A stretch of DNA of 64,000 bases, from positions 22,567,532 to 22,631,531 of the forward strand of contig OX393567.1 of assembly GCA_947652115.1 (NCBI GenBank), given 5' to 3'. A program made the position numbers and the translations under genes. The notes under the pieces are model-generated. The model had not been told where the DNA came from and did not search any database. It saw nothing but the letters and a program-made list of their open reading frames with translations. Below are positions 1 through 10,545 of the stretch, in pieces (position 1 is the stretch's first letter; the number at the start of each line of letters is the position of its first letter). The stretch comes from Blastomussa wellsi (Eukaryota > Cnidaria > Anthozoa > Scleractinia > Plerogyridae).

Positions 1-44
1 ACAGCATAAAAGTGTCCTAGTAGAGAAAAGAGAAATTAGCTCAC

Positions 45-2283
45 CGTCGCTAGAGGAAACTGACTGTCTAACAGCTCATATAAACCGGGAGAGAATCTGT
101 TAAACTTCTGTTTGACTTGCTCCTCAAAAGCATCGTAAACCTCGTTTACCACTGTACTCTTAATCTCCACCAATATAATCGACTCCATGGCATGATAATA
201 ATCGCACGTTCTCTTCGGGCTCAAATGTAAAAGTACGTTTATTTTCCGCGGGTCCTTTTTGTGGCGAATGTACTGCTGCAGATTGGTTTGTAGCATAATA
301 AATGCGTAGTCACCGTTGGTCATACCCTGTTCAAATGCGTACTCTAGCGTCTGCTTAGCCACCGTGAATTCGGTCAAGTAAACCAAAACTATAAGACAAG
401 CAGTACAATAAATCAGGAGAGCTCGACTTGATGGCAATCATTATGGGTAGTTCATGATCAGCACCTCATATAAACCTATCTTTTTTTATTCGTTCTCCTT
501 GACAATACACCTTATTCCAAAATGGCCGCTGATTTATGCACATCCAAATTGGCCCTTGTTGCCTCGTTCAAGATAAAATATTCTTTTGAGTTTTGAGCTT
601 AAAAACGAGGTAAGAAGGGCTAATTTGAATACCAACAAAAGAATATTAAAATGGTAGCCATTTTGGAATAAGGTGTGTAGACTATTGAAATCCGGCCTCG
701 TCAAAACACGCTGTGCGGACCCTTCCCAGGAAATGAAACACGAACGGATAAAGCTTTAAATAATGGTAACAAGACTCCCACTTACTTCGGGCATTCGGCT
801 TGAGCTCTGTGAACATATCTCGCAGATAAACTGTCACATTTTTAACGTAGCTCTCCGGATCACAGGACCGGTTGAATATCAAACGACTGTAGCATTTATC
901 AGGGACAAGAGTTTTCTGCGTGAGAACTTTGATGCCATTTTTCTTGAACATTTTAATAACAGCGTCCTTCAATCTAATGTAGTTGGTGCGATTTTCGTAC
1001 AAGATGGCTACCTCTGTCCAGTTGAACTTGTGCAGCAACTTAATAAGTCCTAAGGACAGCCTGTGCGCCTCTACTTGGATGTTAGTTCGTGAAAATGTTG
1101 CGTAAAGATTTTTTTTGATTCCCGACATCGGATCATCGCACATCTGCAAAGACAGTATAGCATAAATTTCCAACTCATTGGTGGACATAACACGTGCCAA
1201 AAACAAGTCCCAGTTTTGAGAAATCTTCCTTGCAGCACTCAAGGAGTTTCGGACCTATTTGATCCAATCAAAACCTAGCGCGAGAGTTCCCGAATACAAC
1301 GAAAGCAATCGGGCGTGTAAACACGTCATGTTGCTAAGCTACTTCAGAGACGAACACCGTGGGCTCAGTCCCGTCTCAGTGGCGGGATTACGTCATCAAC
1401 TGGGACTTATTTCCCCGACTGGGGTGGGCACTGGGGTGTCGTTGTCGTTGTCTTAAAACATGTGCTCATAATCAAGGGCATGCAAAAGTGCCAAGGGCCC
1501 ATAACATGCCGAATTTCAGCATATAATTACAATGCTTTTACAGCCTTTCCCGTAAAACCGTGAACACCAGAAAAAAATTCTGGAATGCTTATTAGTTGTG
1601 TAGTGACCAATCGCAGCAAAGTTCAGGACACGCGAACAAACCTCAAAACCACAAACTAATTACCGTTGGTGTTTGCAGTTTAGTTTTCTCGCACCTGATT
1701 GGCTTTTTCTTTGTAACACAATAACATTCCATAAACATTTCTGGTGTTCATGGTTTTATGGGAAAGACTGTAAATCTTTGTCATTCCAAGCCATAATTGT
1801 TTCTTCTCAGTTTATTGTAACATCTTTGATGTTTTTTTAATCTTGGTAAACTATTATTTCAATGTTTACTTTGATTTTTTAATGCAATTTTAATGAAAAG
1901 GAACTCACGTATGAAACCATAGGAATATCCAACGCGCTGGCCAGTCGAGCTTGTAATTGACAAGAACATCCGGGACCTATTATAGCGTCCACCTGTCTCT
2001 CGTGTATCTGGTATGACAACGCTCTCAGTGATTGGTCCTCGTTGCATTCAGTATCATTCCAGATAAAAGACAGGTTGTTACCTTTAAGAAGATCAGAGCT
2101 GTTATTGATGTCGTCAATGGCTTGGATGATGGCAGGAGCGTAATACTTTCCTTCCGCGCTGTAATGCGACGAGGAAGACTCGAACGGAGTAAGCAAACCC
2201 AGAGTGTATTCTTTTCCAGATACCGGGGTTATAATTGTCAGACAAAACGGGAGCAGATGTAGAAGTTGAGAGACTTTCTTCAT
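45..2283 (-). CDS. rGC gene A: receptor guanylate cyclase ectodomain, 5' part (partial)
   Basis: Three minus-strand exons are visible: 1909-2283, 786-1143 and 45-388. All have GT/AG borders and phases 0, 1 and 0. Exon 1 starts at an ATG followed by a hydrophobic signal peptide (about residues 1-24). It then reads as an ANF-receptor / periplasmic-binding fold: LGLLTPFE, an FIWNDTEC motif, then IIGPGCSCQLQARLASA and PMVSY at the splice. Exon 2 carries YATFSRT and a KFNWTEVAILYEN strand. Exon 3 carries GMTNGDYAFIML, the signature of this ectodomain. These regions match genes B, C and D exon for exon. The family binds extracellular ligands, usually peptides, and signals through cGMP. The membrane, kinase-homology and cyclase exons would lie left of the window, so I cannot tell whether A is a full receptor. 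Several N-glycosylation sequons (NNSS, NLS, NDT) fit a secreted-side domain. Confidence 0.82.
506..679. mobile_element. TA-bordered MITE, copy 1
   Basis: Terminal inverted repeats CACCTTATTCCAAAATGGC face each other across about 170 bp, with TA at the borders (an extra TG sits before the right TA). It lies between exons 3 and 2 of gene A, so it is intronic. TA flanks suggest a Tc1/mariner-type target, by inference. Confidence 0.78.
1537..1774. repeat. Foldback / MITE-like element
   Basis: About 36 bp at the left end (TTTACAGCCTTTCCCGTAAA and onward through GAACACCAGAAA) is inverted at the right end (TTTCTGGTGTTCATGG to GACTGTAAA) with few mismatches. The total is 238 bp, in gene A intron 1. 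It has no coding capacity. Confidence 0.7.
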
Positions 2284-4177
2284 GACACCTTTTTGGGAAC
2301 TTTTGTCTTTTGCAACTGAAGAAGAATTGCCTCAGACCAGCCGTCAATCAACATTTAATATTACGTACTTCCTACCTGCAAAGATAAAAAATATGTTGCA
2401 CAGACAAAACATGTTATAGTAAATCAGCTGCCGAAACCATAAACACCTGTAACGACTTCTGAGGTTCATTGTAAAGTCCTCCGAACAACTACCGAAGATC
2501 TTTTGAGTATTTCCGAAAATATTGAATTTGAGATCTCAAGAGATCGTATTATAAATATTCACCGACGAAAAAAACTTCAACAAAAAGTAATTTGAAATTT
2601 TAATTAAAATTTCTCTCCCACAGAGACAACGAAAGAATACAACTGGTTAAAATAAATAGCCATCTGTCACCTGTACAAACTGAGTTTATGTAGATCCACT
2701 AGCCGACAAAAATTAATACGTGCAAGGAGATTCTCAACAAGTCGGCTAGCCGTGCGCAACGAGAATTCAAACTGTTAAAAATATGAACAGTAATAATTAA
2801 GTGATATTTTGCACAAGCTTATAAGATCTTTTGGTGGTAGTTTAACATGTTGGCATGCAGAAGGAAAATGACTAGTTTACCGACACCGCGTTCCTTTTGG
2901 CAGCACCCGGTGACCGCTACACAAAGCATGGCCGGCTTCCTTTTCGTACACTTTTCAGGAATACGTATGTGAACACTGGTCAAAGTTGCACAAAATATTG
3001 ACTAGCAATTGATTATAAGCCCGCGTGAAGACCTTTCATTTCCCCCCGCACTGACAGAGAATAAATTTCCTCTTGCGACAGCTGTTTTATATTGAGTTTT
3101 TAATTGTTTTTGTAAGTATATGCATTTTAAGTCCTTTGAACCTGACATGGCTGACATAAAGAAAACAGTGTTTTCTCGTTTTACTTATGGCCTATTTTCG
3201 GCTGAAGACGGCGCCGAAGACAGAGGCAAACAATCGACCTCCAAGAGAGAATATATTTGTAATTTAATTTGTGTTCACAATATTTTCTCAAAAACAACTT
3301 TTAAAATGGCGTGGAATGCCTGAGCTGCCTGTGTTTTGTCTTTCTATTCAAAGAAGTCAGCCGTTCTTCGCATAAGCAGAACCAGTCTTCAGAATATCCC
3401 TTGCAGCTGGCTCGCTACACAATAATGCGTGTGAACAAAGCAATGTTTACAGGCACTCGTTTGAAACTTACTTGATTATCACTAGGTCATTTAACAGGGA
3501 GAAAAAATAAATTCATCTTCACTATCAAAGATCATGCTCAAAAATTTGTTTCACCAGGACAAGAATTCAGCTGAAACTCCAGTAGAATTTAAAGGACTTC
3601 TTAGATTTTTTGGCATTGGCTTTGTGTTGATAGAGATCCGATCTCTCCACGATATTTTTAACGAGAAAACGGAAAAATTATTTTTAGCCTTCGTTAGCCA
3701 CTTGTCAAAATTGGCTTCCTACATTTCGTGCAATTGCACTTATCGTTCACCGCTGCCAAACTTTCAAGACAAGATCACAACTGTCTGCACCTTGTCTAAG
3801 CTGACATATTAATTGCAAACTGTGCATACGATCCCATAATTTCAAATAAGCAGTGAGACAGTTTGCTCGATTTTCTGTTCGACTATGTGCCTTCTTCTAC
3901 AATAATGCATCTTCAATAGTGAATGTTGACGCCTTTTGTCGACGCATTTTCGTCGATGCGCCTTCGCCGTCCACAATGATACGATATGCGTACGAAAACG
4001 AGGGGCGTTCTCGGTTGCGAAAACGCGCAAACGACATTTTTCATGGTTATCAATTACAATAATTCTCAGACAATCTTTTTTCATTCCAAGCCATCCATAT
4101 TACAGCTCAATTTATTGTAGGAGTATTTGATGACATCATTGTTCATGTGAATGACGCAAAGCAAACATGAGAGATTA
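2284..4177. other. Upstream region of gene A, no recognisable gene
   Basis: AT-rich intergenic sequence upstream of gene A exon 1. Short ORFs (3120-3323, 3534-3812) lack motifs. A stretch at 4073-4130 loosely resembles 1781-1835 (CATTCCAAGCCAT and following). No promoter could be placed with confidence. Confidence 0.5.
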
Positions 4178-5185
4178 ATAATAATAATAATAATAAATAG
4201 GTGCTTATAGGGCGCGTTTCTAACCTCAATGCGCCTAACAACAAATAATTCATTAACATTAAAATAAATAATTAACAGTAACATTTTTGAAACAAAAATG
4301 TCTTAAGCCTAGTTTTAAATGTTTGTACTGTTTCTGCTCTTTTAATATATTCGGGAATTGAGTTCCATAACTTCGGCGCAGTTGCTGAAAAAGCGCGGCC
4401 ACCATAGGAGTTGGATTTGATAGACGGGATGCATAATAGTGAACAAGTTGATGATCTTAGTGTTCTTAATGAGTGATATTCTTGTATAATAGGTTCTAAA
4501 TAACTGGTAGATTGCCCATTTAAGATCTTATACGTTATAAGTAAAATTTTAAAATTAATTCTTGCTTCGACTGGCAGCCAATGCAGATTCTTTAAAATAG
4601 GTGTTATATGTTCATTTCTTCGTGTTCCAGATATCATTCGAGCAGCGACATTCTGGATTCTCTGTAATTTGTCCCTTTGATACTTTGGTATCCCATATAA
4701 GACGCTATTGCAATAGTCTAGTCTGGAAATCACAAGAGAGTTGACTAGCATCTTCAACCCATCATACGAAAGGTATCTACGGATGCGTCCAATGGATCTT
4801 ATAGCAAAACTGGCTTTTTTGCATGTTTCGTTGATATGGTCGTTAAAAAATAGAGTTTTATCCATTACGATGCCCAAATTCTTAGCTTTTGCTTTGATTT
4901 CGATTGTATTATTAGCCAACGTTAAAGTCTCCAACGATGATGGTTGCTTCTTGTAGCGGGAGGTAAAATGCAGTACTTCAGTTTTACCAGGATTGCTCTT
5001 CAACATGTTCTGAGTGTTCCATGCAAAAACATCATTTACACATGCTTGAAGAATTCCTACAGAATCAACAGAATGCTCAGGATCTTTAATAGCGATGTAG
5101 ATTTGGGTATCGTCAGCATAGAACATACAATTTAAATCATGAGTAAGACTGCATTGATAATCAATGACCATCATTTAACCGAGTA
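4178..5185 (-). mobile_element. 5'-truncated non-LTR retrotransposon (CR1/L2-like reverse transcriptase C-terminus)
   Basis: The minus-strand ORF at 4272-5114 (as far as 5174) starts near the RT catalytic motif FYADDTQIYIAI and continues through the RT thumb and C-terminal region (LDYCNSVLYGIP, LHWLPVEARINFKILLITYK, GGRAFSATAPKLWNSIPEYI). The stop is at 4272, followed by a short 3' UTR and an (ATT)n tail at about 4178-4197. The endonuclease and most of the RT are missing, so it is a dead 5'-truncated copy. Its fragment ORF is otherwise open and nearly identical to the copy at 61810-62771. The Gypsy element inserted at its upstream side (5186-5190). How much of 5115-5185 belongs to the element is unclear. 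Confidence 0.88.
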
Positions 5186-5190
5186 GGTCT

Positions 5191-5330
5191 TGTAGTATCT
5201 CACGGATTTAACCTTCGGATTTAACCAACGTACAAGAAACACTCTAAACAAACTCCATTGCAAGAGAGCACGTTTTACTAACACGTCAACATCTAATGCG
5301 CATGCTCCAATATACATGTAAAACACTACA
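5191..5330 (-). repeat. 3' LTR of the Gypsy element
   Basis: A 140-bp copy of the right-hand LTR, immediately preceded on the minus strand by a polypurine tract (5331-5345). The target duplication GGTCT abuts it at 5186-5190. Confidence 0.95.
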
Positions 5331-5523
5331 TTCCTCCCTTCTTTAAATAACTTGTCCGGTAGAATGAAAAACAAAACAAAAGTAACCTAATCAATTCCTA
5401 TGCATGCAAATGTCTCTGAATGTCCTATGAAAGTCTTAACAAACTTAACACTTCAAACTGGTATCAAAAGAAGTATAACACAATAAACAGTTCAAGTTCA
5501 GTTCACATTTGTGTGTAAGAGTT

Positions 5524-8500
5524 CTACTCCGGGACCAGCTGAACACAGCCTACATCATAGTCTTGAAATCTTATCGGTGGTCGTCTGACTCTTGACGGAC
5601 GTAAGGGTAAGATAGATGTAGAACCACTTTGCACTCCAGTAGGAGCTTTGACAGATTCTCTAAGCTCTTGGCTTGGTGAAGGTAGTGTCACTCCTTGAGC
5701 CTCTGTGGTATCTGATGATTCGCTGGTGGCTTGGGGTACATTATCTTGCTCGAGATACTTTTTCACATGGGTCACATTTCGACGGTACTGTACACCATCG
5801 GCCTCAACAAGAACACTATTACCATTCTTCTGAACAACTGTAAATGGAGAATGTTTGTATGTCGTGGACAGTTTGTTCTCTTTCTCCTGTCTCAACAACA
5901 CTTTATCACCTTCTTGAATATGGCTTTCTTGTGCATTTCTTCTACTGTCTCCATACACCTTCCCTTTCTCTTTCCGTTCACTATCACGGTCTCTGACTTC
6001 ATCTTCAACAGTGAGCTCTTGCAGTTGAGGTAGTTTGGTTCTGATACGTCTTCCAAACAACAATTCTGCAGGGCTAACCCCAGTTGTACAATGAGGTGTA
6101 CTACGGTACATCATTAAGAAATCGTCCATCTCTGATCTCCAGTTACGACCTTCGGCTTGGGCAATACGCAGACGTTTCAGGATACTGCGGTTCTGTCTTT
6201 CAATCTCACCATTTGCCTGTGGCCATAAGGGCGTTGTTCGACGGTGCTCAATTCCATTCTCTTCCAAGTACTTCTCAAAGTAGTCACTGACAAACTGTGC
6301 CCCATTGTCGGTTCTGAGGGACAAAGGAAGACCATGAGTGACGAAAATCTTGGACAGCATTGATACAATCTTCTCAGATGTAGTAGATTTGGTGAATTCC
6401 ATTTCAAAGAATCGACTGTAGTAGTCCACCAATACAAAGACATAATCACCGGAAGGCAGTGGGCCTAATAAGTCAGCCGCTAGATGTTGCCATGGTGCAG
6501 AAGGCAACTCTGTACGTACCATCGGCTCTGGTCTAGGTGGTTGTGAAACTAACTGACAACCATGACAGGTCTTACAGACCCCTTCCGCCTCTTTATCGAT
6601 GCCTGGCCACCACACCTTGGTGCGCAAACGTTGCTTCATGGCCACAATTCCAGGATGGCCTTCATGCGCCAACTTCAGTGCTTGACTGCGAAGTTGCTTT
6701 GGTAATACAATTCGAGTTCCACGAAGAACAAGCTTTCCAATTGCGCTTAATTCACCTCGCACAGGCAGGTACTCCTTGAATTCCATAGCATGCCATCTCC
6801 CATTCAAGAGACATTCTCGTACACTTTTCAGCTCTAGATCGTGTTCGGATGCTCTCTCAATTTCGCGAGTTGTCAAGGCAACAGGCGTTGATTCCTGAGC
6901 CACCCACTTCACATATTCTTCTGTTTCGTTCTCGTCTCTTGACTGTGGCACTGGACTCAGGAGACGTGACAATGAATCTGCAATATTCTTGGGCCCTGGA
7001 ATGTACTTCACTGTAAATCTATAGGGTTGCATTCTGAGAAGCCATCTCTCGATCCTAGCACAGGTCTTCGATGTGGGTGAGAAAATACATTCCAGCGGTT
7101 TGTGGTCAGTCATTAATTCAAAGTCAGCACCATACAAATACATGTGGAATCTTTCGCAGGACCACACTATCGCTAAAGCCTCTTTCTCAGTCTGAGAATA
7201 TCGGCGTTCTGTATCTGACAAACTTCGGCTTGCATAGCTAATAACGCGTAGCTCTTCTCCCTGCTGTTGCACCAATACAGCTCCTAAGCCTACAGGGCTT
7301 GCATCTGCGATCACCTTTGTTGGGGCATTCTTGTCAAAATATCCAAGTGTCTCTGCACTGGACAGTCTCTTCTTCAACTCGTCAAATGATTTCTGTTGCT
7401 CCGGCCCCCACACAAAAGGTTCGCCATTCTTTGTAAGCTGGCGGAGAGGTGCTGATACGGTTGCCAGGTCAGGAATGAAACGTGCAGTAAAATTAACCAA
7501 CCCAAGGAAGCTTCTCACTTCAGCAGCACTCGTCGGTTCACGAGCATCAACAACAGCTTTCACCTTAACATCTGCTGGACCAATCCCACGTGCAGACAAC
7601 ACATGACCCATAAACACCAAGTGCGACATCTTGAATTCACATTTGTCACGGTTTAAGGTCAACCCCCTGCTACTCAATACTCTGACCACATTCTCAAATC
7701 TCTTGTCATGTTCCTCTTCAGTGGGTGCATGGACTATCACATCATCAAGGATGTTGTGGACTCCTTCACACTCTTGCAGGACTTGGCCAAGTACCTTCTG
7801 GTACATCTCCGGTGCGCAACTTATACCGAACATCAGTCGTTTGTATCGGTACAGTCCCTGGTGGGTACCAAATGTAGTAATATCTCTGGATTCAGGTGAT
7901 AACTCTATTTGATGATAGGCAGAGTTAAGATCCAACTTACTGAAGAACTTGCTCTGGTTCAAATCTTGTAAAACTTCATCGATGGTGGGAATCGGGTGAC
8001 GCTCTCGTTTCACTGCCATGTTGGCCTGCCGCATGTCTACACACAAACGAATGTCACCTGAGGGCTTCGGCACCACTACCACTGGTGATACCCATGAACT
8101 TGGTCCACTCACTTTCTCAATAATGTCAAGTTCAACAAGTTCGTCTAGTTTGTCACTCAACTTATCACGCAGGTGGTAAGGAACTCGCCTAATGGTTTGT
8201 GCTATGGGTTGTACCTCTGGATCAACTGGAATCTTTAGTTGAAAATCTTCAAGCTTGCCAATACCTTCACAACATCCGGGAAATTTGTCTAAAACACTGG
8301 ATGCCCCTTTAGCTCCATCAGTTGATGCTTCTAGTGAGTTAACTTGGACTGGAGTTCCAAGCTTAAGAACTCCTAAGGCAATGGCTGTGACTCGCCCTAG
8401 AAGGGCCTGTCCCTTATTTTCAATAACAACAAATTCAACCCCACTTAGCACTACCTCCCCAACAGAAACTTCTGCAGTAAATGTGCCAGCAACTTGTAGT

Positions 8501-9609
8501 GGCTGATTACTACCATATGAATACAACTTCTTGGAAGCTTTGCTCGACACACATTTAACCTTATTGGCTTTCAAATCTTCCCACACATTGCGACCAATGA
8601 CATTGCAACTAGCACCAGAATCAATAATCATTGTTACAGGCAAACCTCCTATTTTCACAGAAATTTTGCCATCACTTAAAACATTTGAATCATCTGATAT
8701 GCCAAATGCATACTCACAAACATCACTCTGCTGAACCTCGTCTTCCACTTGCCTCACATCATGGCGTCCACCACTCCTTCTTCTATTGCCTGCCCCACTC
8801 ATTCCTCCAGCTCCTCGGCCTCGGCCACTATTTTGCTTCTTCTTCGTTTTACAAACAGCCTCAAAATGTCCTGTCCCATTACATTTCCTGCACTGTTTCC
8901 CTCTAGCTGGGCATCGGTGATCGTTAGCTTTGTGTCCTAGCCTTCCACAACAATAACATTTAATATGGCTTGTGCTCGAATCTTCTTTGTGATCCACCTT
9001 TCCACCCACACTATTAACCTCGTTACTCGCATCGCTTGCTCCTTCGATCGAACGGGCCTGTTTCTCAGATTCTTCCATAGAACGGGCGATTTCTCTCAAT
9101 TTTGGCAGAGTCAAGGCTTGACCCTTCTGAAGTAACTTTCGACGAAGCTCGTGTGACAAACACTTACTAATCACTTGATCACGAATTTGCTCCTCCACAG
9201 CGTCCGCATCTCCGAATTCACATGTTTTAGCTTTCTGTCTCAATCTGGTCACAAACTGTTCGACGGTTTCGTTGGCCAGTTGACTTGTTTCACGAAAACA
9301 AAGCCTTTCGTATGGAACATTTGCTTGCGGTTTGAAATATTTATTCAAGGTCGCCGTCGCTTTCCGATAGCTATCCGACCCTCCTTCTTCTTCTAACGTA
9401 AAATAGATATCTTGAACATCTGTTCCAGCGGTATGCAACAGTAGCGCCTTCTTCTGGTCGGCATTTTTGACTCCTTTGCCCGTTGCATACAACTCGAAAG
9501 CTCGTAGCCATCTTTCCCAGCGTGCGGAGATACCAGCAGTTTCTGAGCAGTCAAATGACTTCAATCCTTGTCCTGTATCGCTTAAATATACAGCTGACAT
9601 CTCAAACAA
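5524..9609 (-). CDS. gag-pol: Gypsy gag-pol polyprotein, 1361 aa
   Basis: A single frame encodes Gag and Pol with no frameshift. Visible in order: Gag (residues 1-210); two CCHC zinc knuckles (about 218-253, CYCCGRLGHKANDHRC and CRKCNGTGHFEAVC); aspartic protease (IIDSGAS, catalytic D about 330); reverse transcriptase (about 480-680, with LDLNSAYHQIEL and FGISCAPEMYQ); RNase H (about 765-870, VIADASPVGLGAVL and TDHKPLE); integrase with an HHCC zinc site (HEGH...CKTCHGC, about 982-1018) and DDE residues (D in ADLLGP, D in TDNGAQF, E in PQANGEIER). The RT active site reads NILDDV, not YxDD; an aliphatic residue at that site is known in some Gypsy lineages. There is no chromodomain or env. The start ATG at 9609 lies 30 bases after the 5' LTR, so the untranslated leader is very short. 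Confidence 0.95.
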   Translation of the reverse strand: MFEMSAVYLSDTGQGLKSFDCSETAGISARWERWLRAFELYATGKGVKNADQKKALLLHTAGTDVQDIYFTLEEEGGSDSYRKATATLNKYFKPQANVPYERLCFRETSQLANETVEQFVTRLRQKAKTCEFGDADAVEEQIRDQVISKCLSHELRRKLLQKGQALTLPKLREIARSMEESEKQARSIEGASDASNEVNSVGGKVDHKEDSSTSHIKCYCCGRLGHKANDHRCPARGKQCRKCNGTGHFEAVCKTKKKQNSGRGRGAGGMSGAGNRRRSGGRHDVRQVEDEVQQSDVCEYAFGISDDSNVLSDGKISVKIGGLPVTMIIDSGASCNVIGRNVWEDLKANKVKCVSSKASKKLYSYGSNQPLQVAGTFTAEVSVGEVVLSGVEFVVIENKGQALLGRVTAIALGVLKLGTPVQVNSLEASTDGAKGASSVLDKFPGCCEGIGKLEDFQLKIPVDPEVQPIAQTIRRVPYHLRDKLSDKLDELVELDIIEKVSGPSSWVSPVVVVPKPSGDIRLCVDMRQANMAVKRERHPIPTIDEVLQDLNQSKFFSKLDLNSAYHQIELSPESRDITTFGTHQGLYRYKRLMFGISCAPEMYQKVLGQVLQECEGVHNILDDVIVHAPTEEEHDKRFENVVRVLSSRGLTLNRDKCEFKMSHLVFMGHVLSARGIGPADVKVKAVVDAREPTSAAEVRSFLGLVNFTARFIPDLATVSAPLRQLTKNGEPFVWGPEQQKSFDELKKRLSSAETLGYFDKNAPTKVIADASPVGLGAVLVQQQGEELRVISYASRSLSDTERRYSQTEKEALAIVWSCERFHMYLYGADFELMTDHKPLECIFSPTSKTCARIERWLLRMQPYRFTVKYIPGPKNIADSLSRLLSPVPQSRDENETEEYVKWVAQESTPVALTTREIERASEHDLELKSVRECLLNGRWHAMEFKEYLPVRGELSAIGKLVLRGTRIVLPKQLRSQALKLAHEGHPGIVAMKQRLRTKVWWPGIDKEAEGVCKTCHGCQLVSQPPRPEPMVRTELPSAPWQHLAADLLGPLPSGDYVFVLVDYYSRFFEMEFTKSTTSEKIVSMLSKIFVTHGLPLSLRTDNGAQFVSDYFEKYLEENGIEHRRTTPLWPQANGEIERQNRSILKRLRIAQAEGRNWRSEMDDFLMMYRSTPHCTTGVSPAELLFGRRIRTKLPQLQELTVEDEVRDRDSERKEKGKVYGDSRRNAQESHIQEGDKVLLRQEKENKLSTTYKHSPFTVVQKNGNSVLVEADGVQYRRNVTHVKKYLEQDNVPQATSESSDTTEAQGVTLPSPSQELRESVKAPTGVQSGSTSILPLRPSRVRRPPIRFQDYDVGCVQLVPE

Positions 9610-9615
9610 ATCTAG

Positions 9616-9639
9616 TAACGACCTTCCTCGTCGCCAAAA
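9616..9639 (-). promoter_or_regulatory. Candidate Gypsy primer-binding site
   Basis: Directly inside the 5' LTR the minus strand begins ttt TGGCGACGAGGAAGGTCG. TGG at the start is expected for pairing with a tRNA CCA end. I could not assign the tRNA from memory, so the primer identity is open. Confidence 0.6.
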
Positions 9640-9779
9640 TGTAGTATCTCACGGATTTAACCTTCGGATTTAACCAACGTACAAGAAACACTCTAAACAA
9701 ACTCCATTGCAAGAGAGCACGTTTTACTAACACGTCAACATCTAATGCGCATGCTCCAATATACATGTAAAACACTACA
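9640..9779 (-). repeat. 5' LTR of the Gypsy element
   Basis: A 140-bp LTR with TGTAGT and ACTACA ends. It appears identical to the copy at 5191-5330 over its whole length. Such a short LTR must hold promoter and polyadenylation signals in a very small space; I cannot place them with confidence. Confidence 0.95.
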
Positions 9780-10545
9780 GGTCTACAACTTTTGCTTTTT
9801 CCTAAACGTTTTCGCGGAACTATATTAATAGCTGAGAAATAGCCTTTTGATTGCTTCATCTTAATTTGAGAGTCTTGGTTAAATACATGATGCATGTATA
9901 TCTCTAGTGCACAGGCTTTCAATAGTAGCTTTGTCATCTCTTACCACAAAGCCTTTCATTAATAAAGTATTCTAAAACATCATTTAGAGTGAACCAGAAA
10001 TATTCCAAAATGGACCAAGTTGATCCATTTTTGGTCAAATAGAATGGAAAATGTATAAAGCGCAATTATTTTCGGTCTTCGCCCCCAATATGAATTTTGT
10101 GCTCTCTCATTACGAGTAATCTTGCTCGCTGTTACCTTGACCCTTCATCTCAGCATTTCAGTTTGTTACGCGCATCTGACACAGTTGAAACTTAGTCGAC
10201 AACGTTCGCTTCCTTGAACGATCTTCAACTTTCTCGAGGTCCCAACATGGTTTACACGTGATTATACCATGGTTTTACAACTAAACTTCCTGTGGGTCGG
10301 ACTGCTGAGCTTGACAAACCGACAAATCCTTATAATTGGATATATGACTGGCCAGTCTTGGCAGGTCACATGATGCCGGTAATAGTTTTTGTATGTTCAC
10401 GAAACTCTAGACCATCAATGCAAATTCGACGAAGGAATAGCAAGGATTGAATACAATAGCAAACAGGAAAAGCATATTCTGCACTTCCTGGGCAGATCAC
10501 TTTACATGAACAGCAAACGGAAAATTATATTACAAATGAATTATT

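Larger units (their letters stand above)
5191..9779 (-). mobile_element. Intact Ty3/Gypsy LTR retrotransposon (4589 bp)
   Basis: The element is complete. Two 140-bp LTRs (5191-5330 and 9640-9779) look identical by eye. A 5-bp target duplication GGTCT lies on each side (5186-5190 and 9780-9784). The termini are TGTAGT...ACTACA. One uninterrupted gag-pol ORF lies between them. Orientation is minus, so the 5' LTR is the right-hand one. Just inside it, the minus strand reads TGGCGACGAGGAAGG, a primer-binding-site candidate; just before the 3' LTR is the purine tract AAAGAAGGGAGGAA. Identical LTRs and an open ORF indicate a very recent, possibly still active insertion. It sits next to the truncated non-LTR element at 4178-5185 and has no env-like ORF. 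Confidence 0.96.

Noticed and set aside
45..388. Gene A as a truncated pseudogene
   Set aside because: Its exon 3 ends in a proper GTGAGC donor only 45 bases from the window edge; the missing part is simply outside the window.
5731..9673. Many plus-strand ORFs of 60-100 codons across the Gypsy element
   Set aside because: They are antisense to the intact gag-pol frame and carry no motif.
9785..9937. Extension of the non-LTR element on the far side of the Gypsy insertion
   Set aside because: Joining across the target duplication does not keep the RT frame and the sequence lacks RT motifs; the element's 5' end probably lies within 5115-5185.
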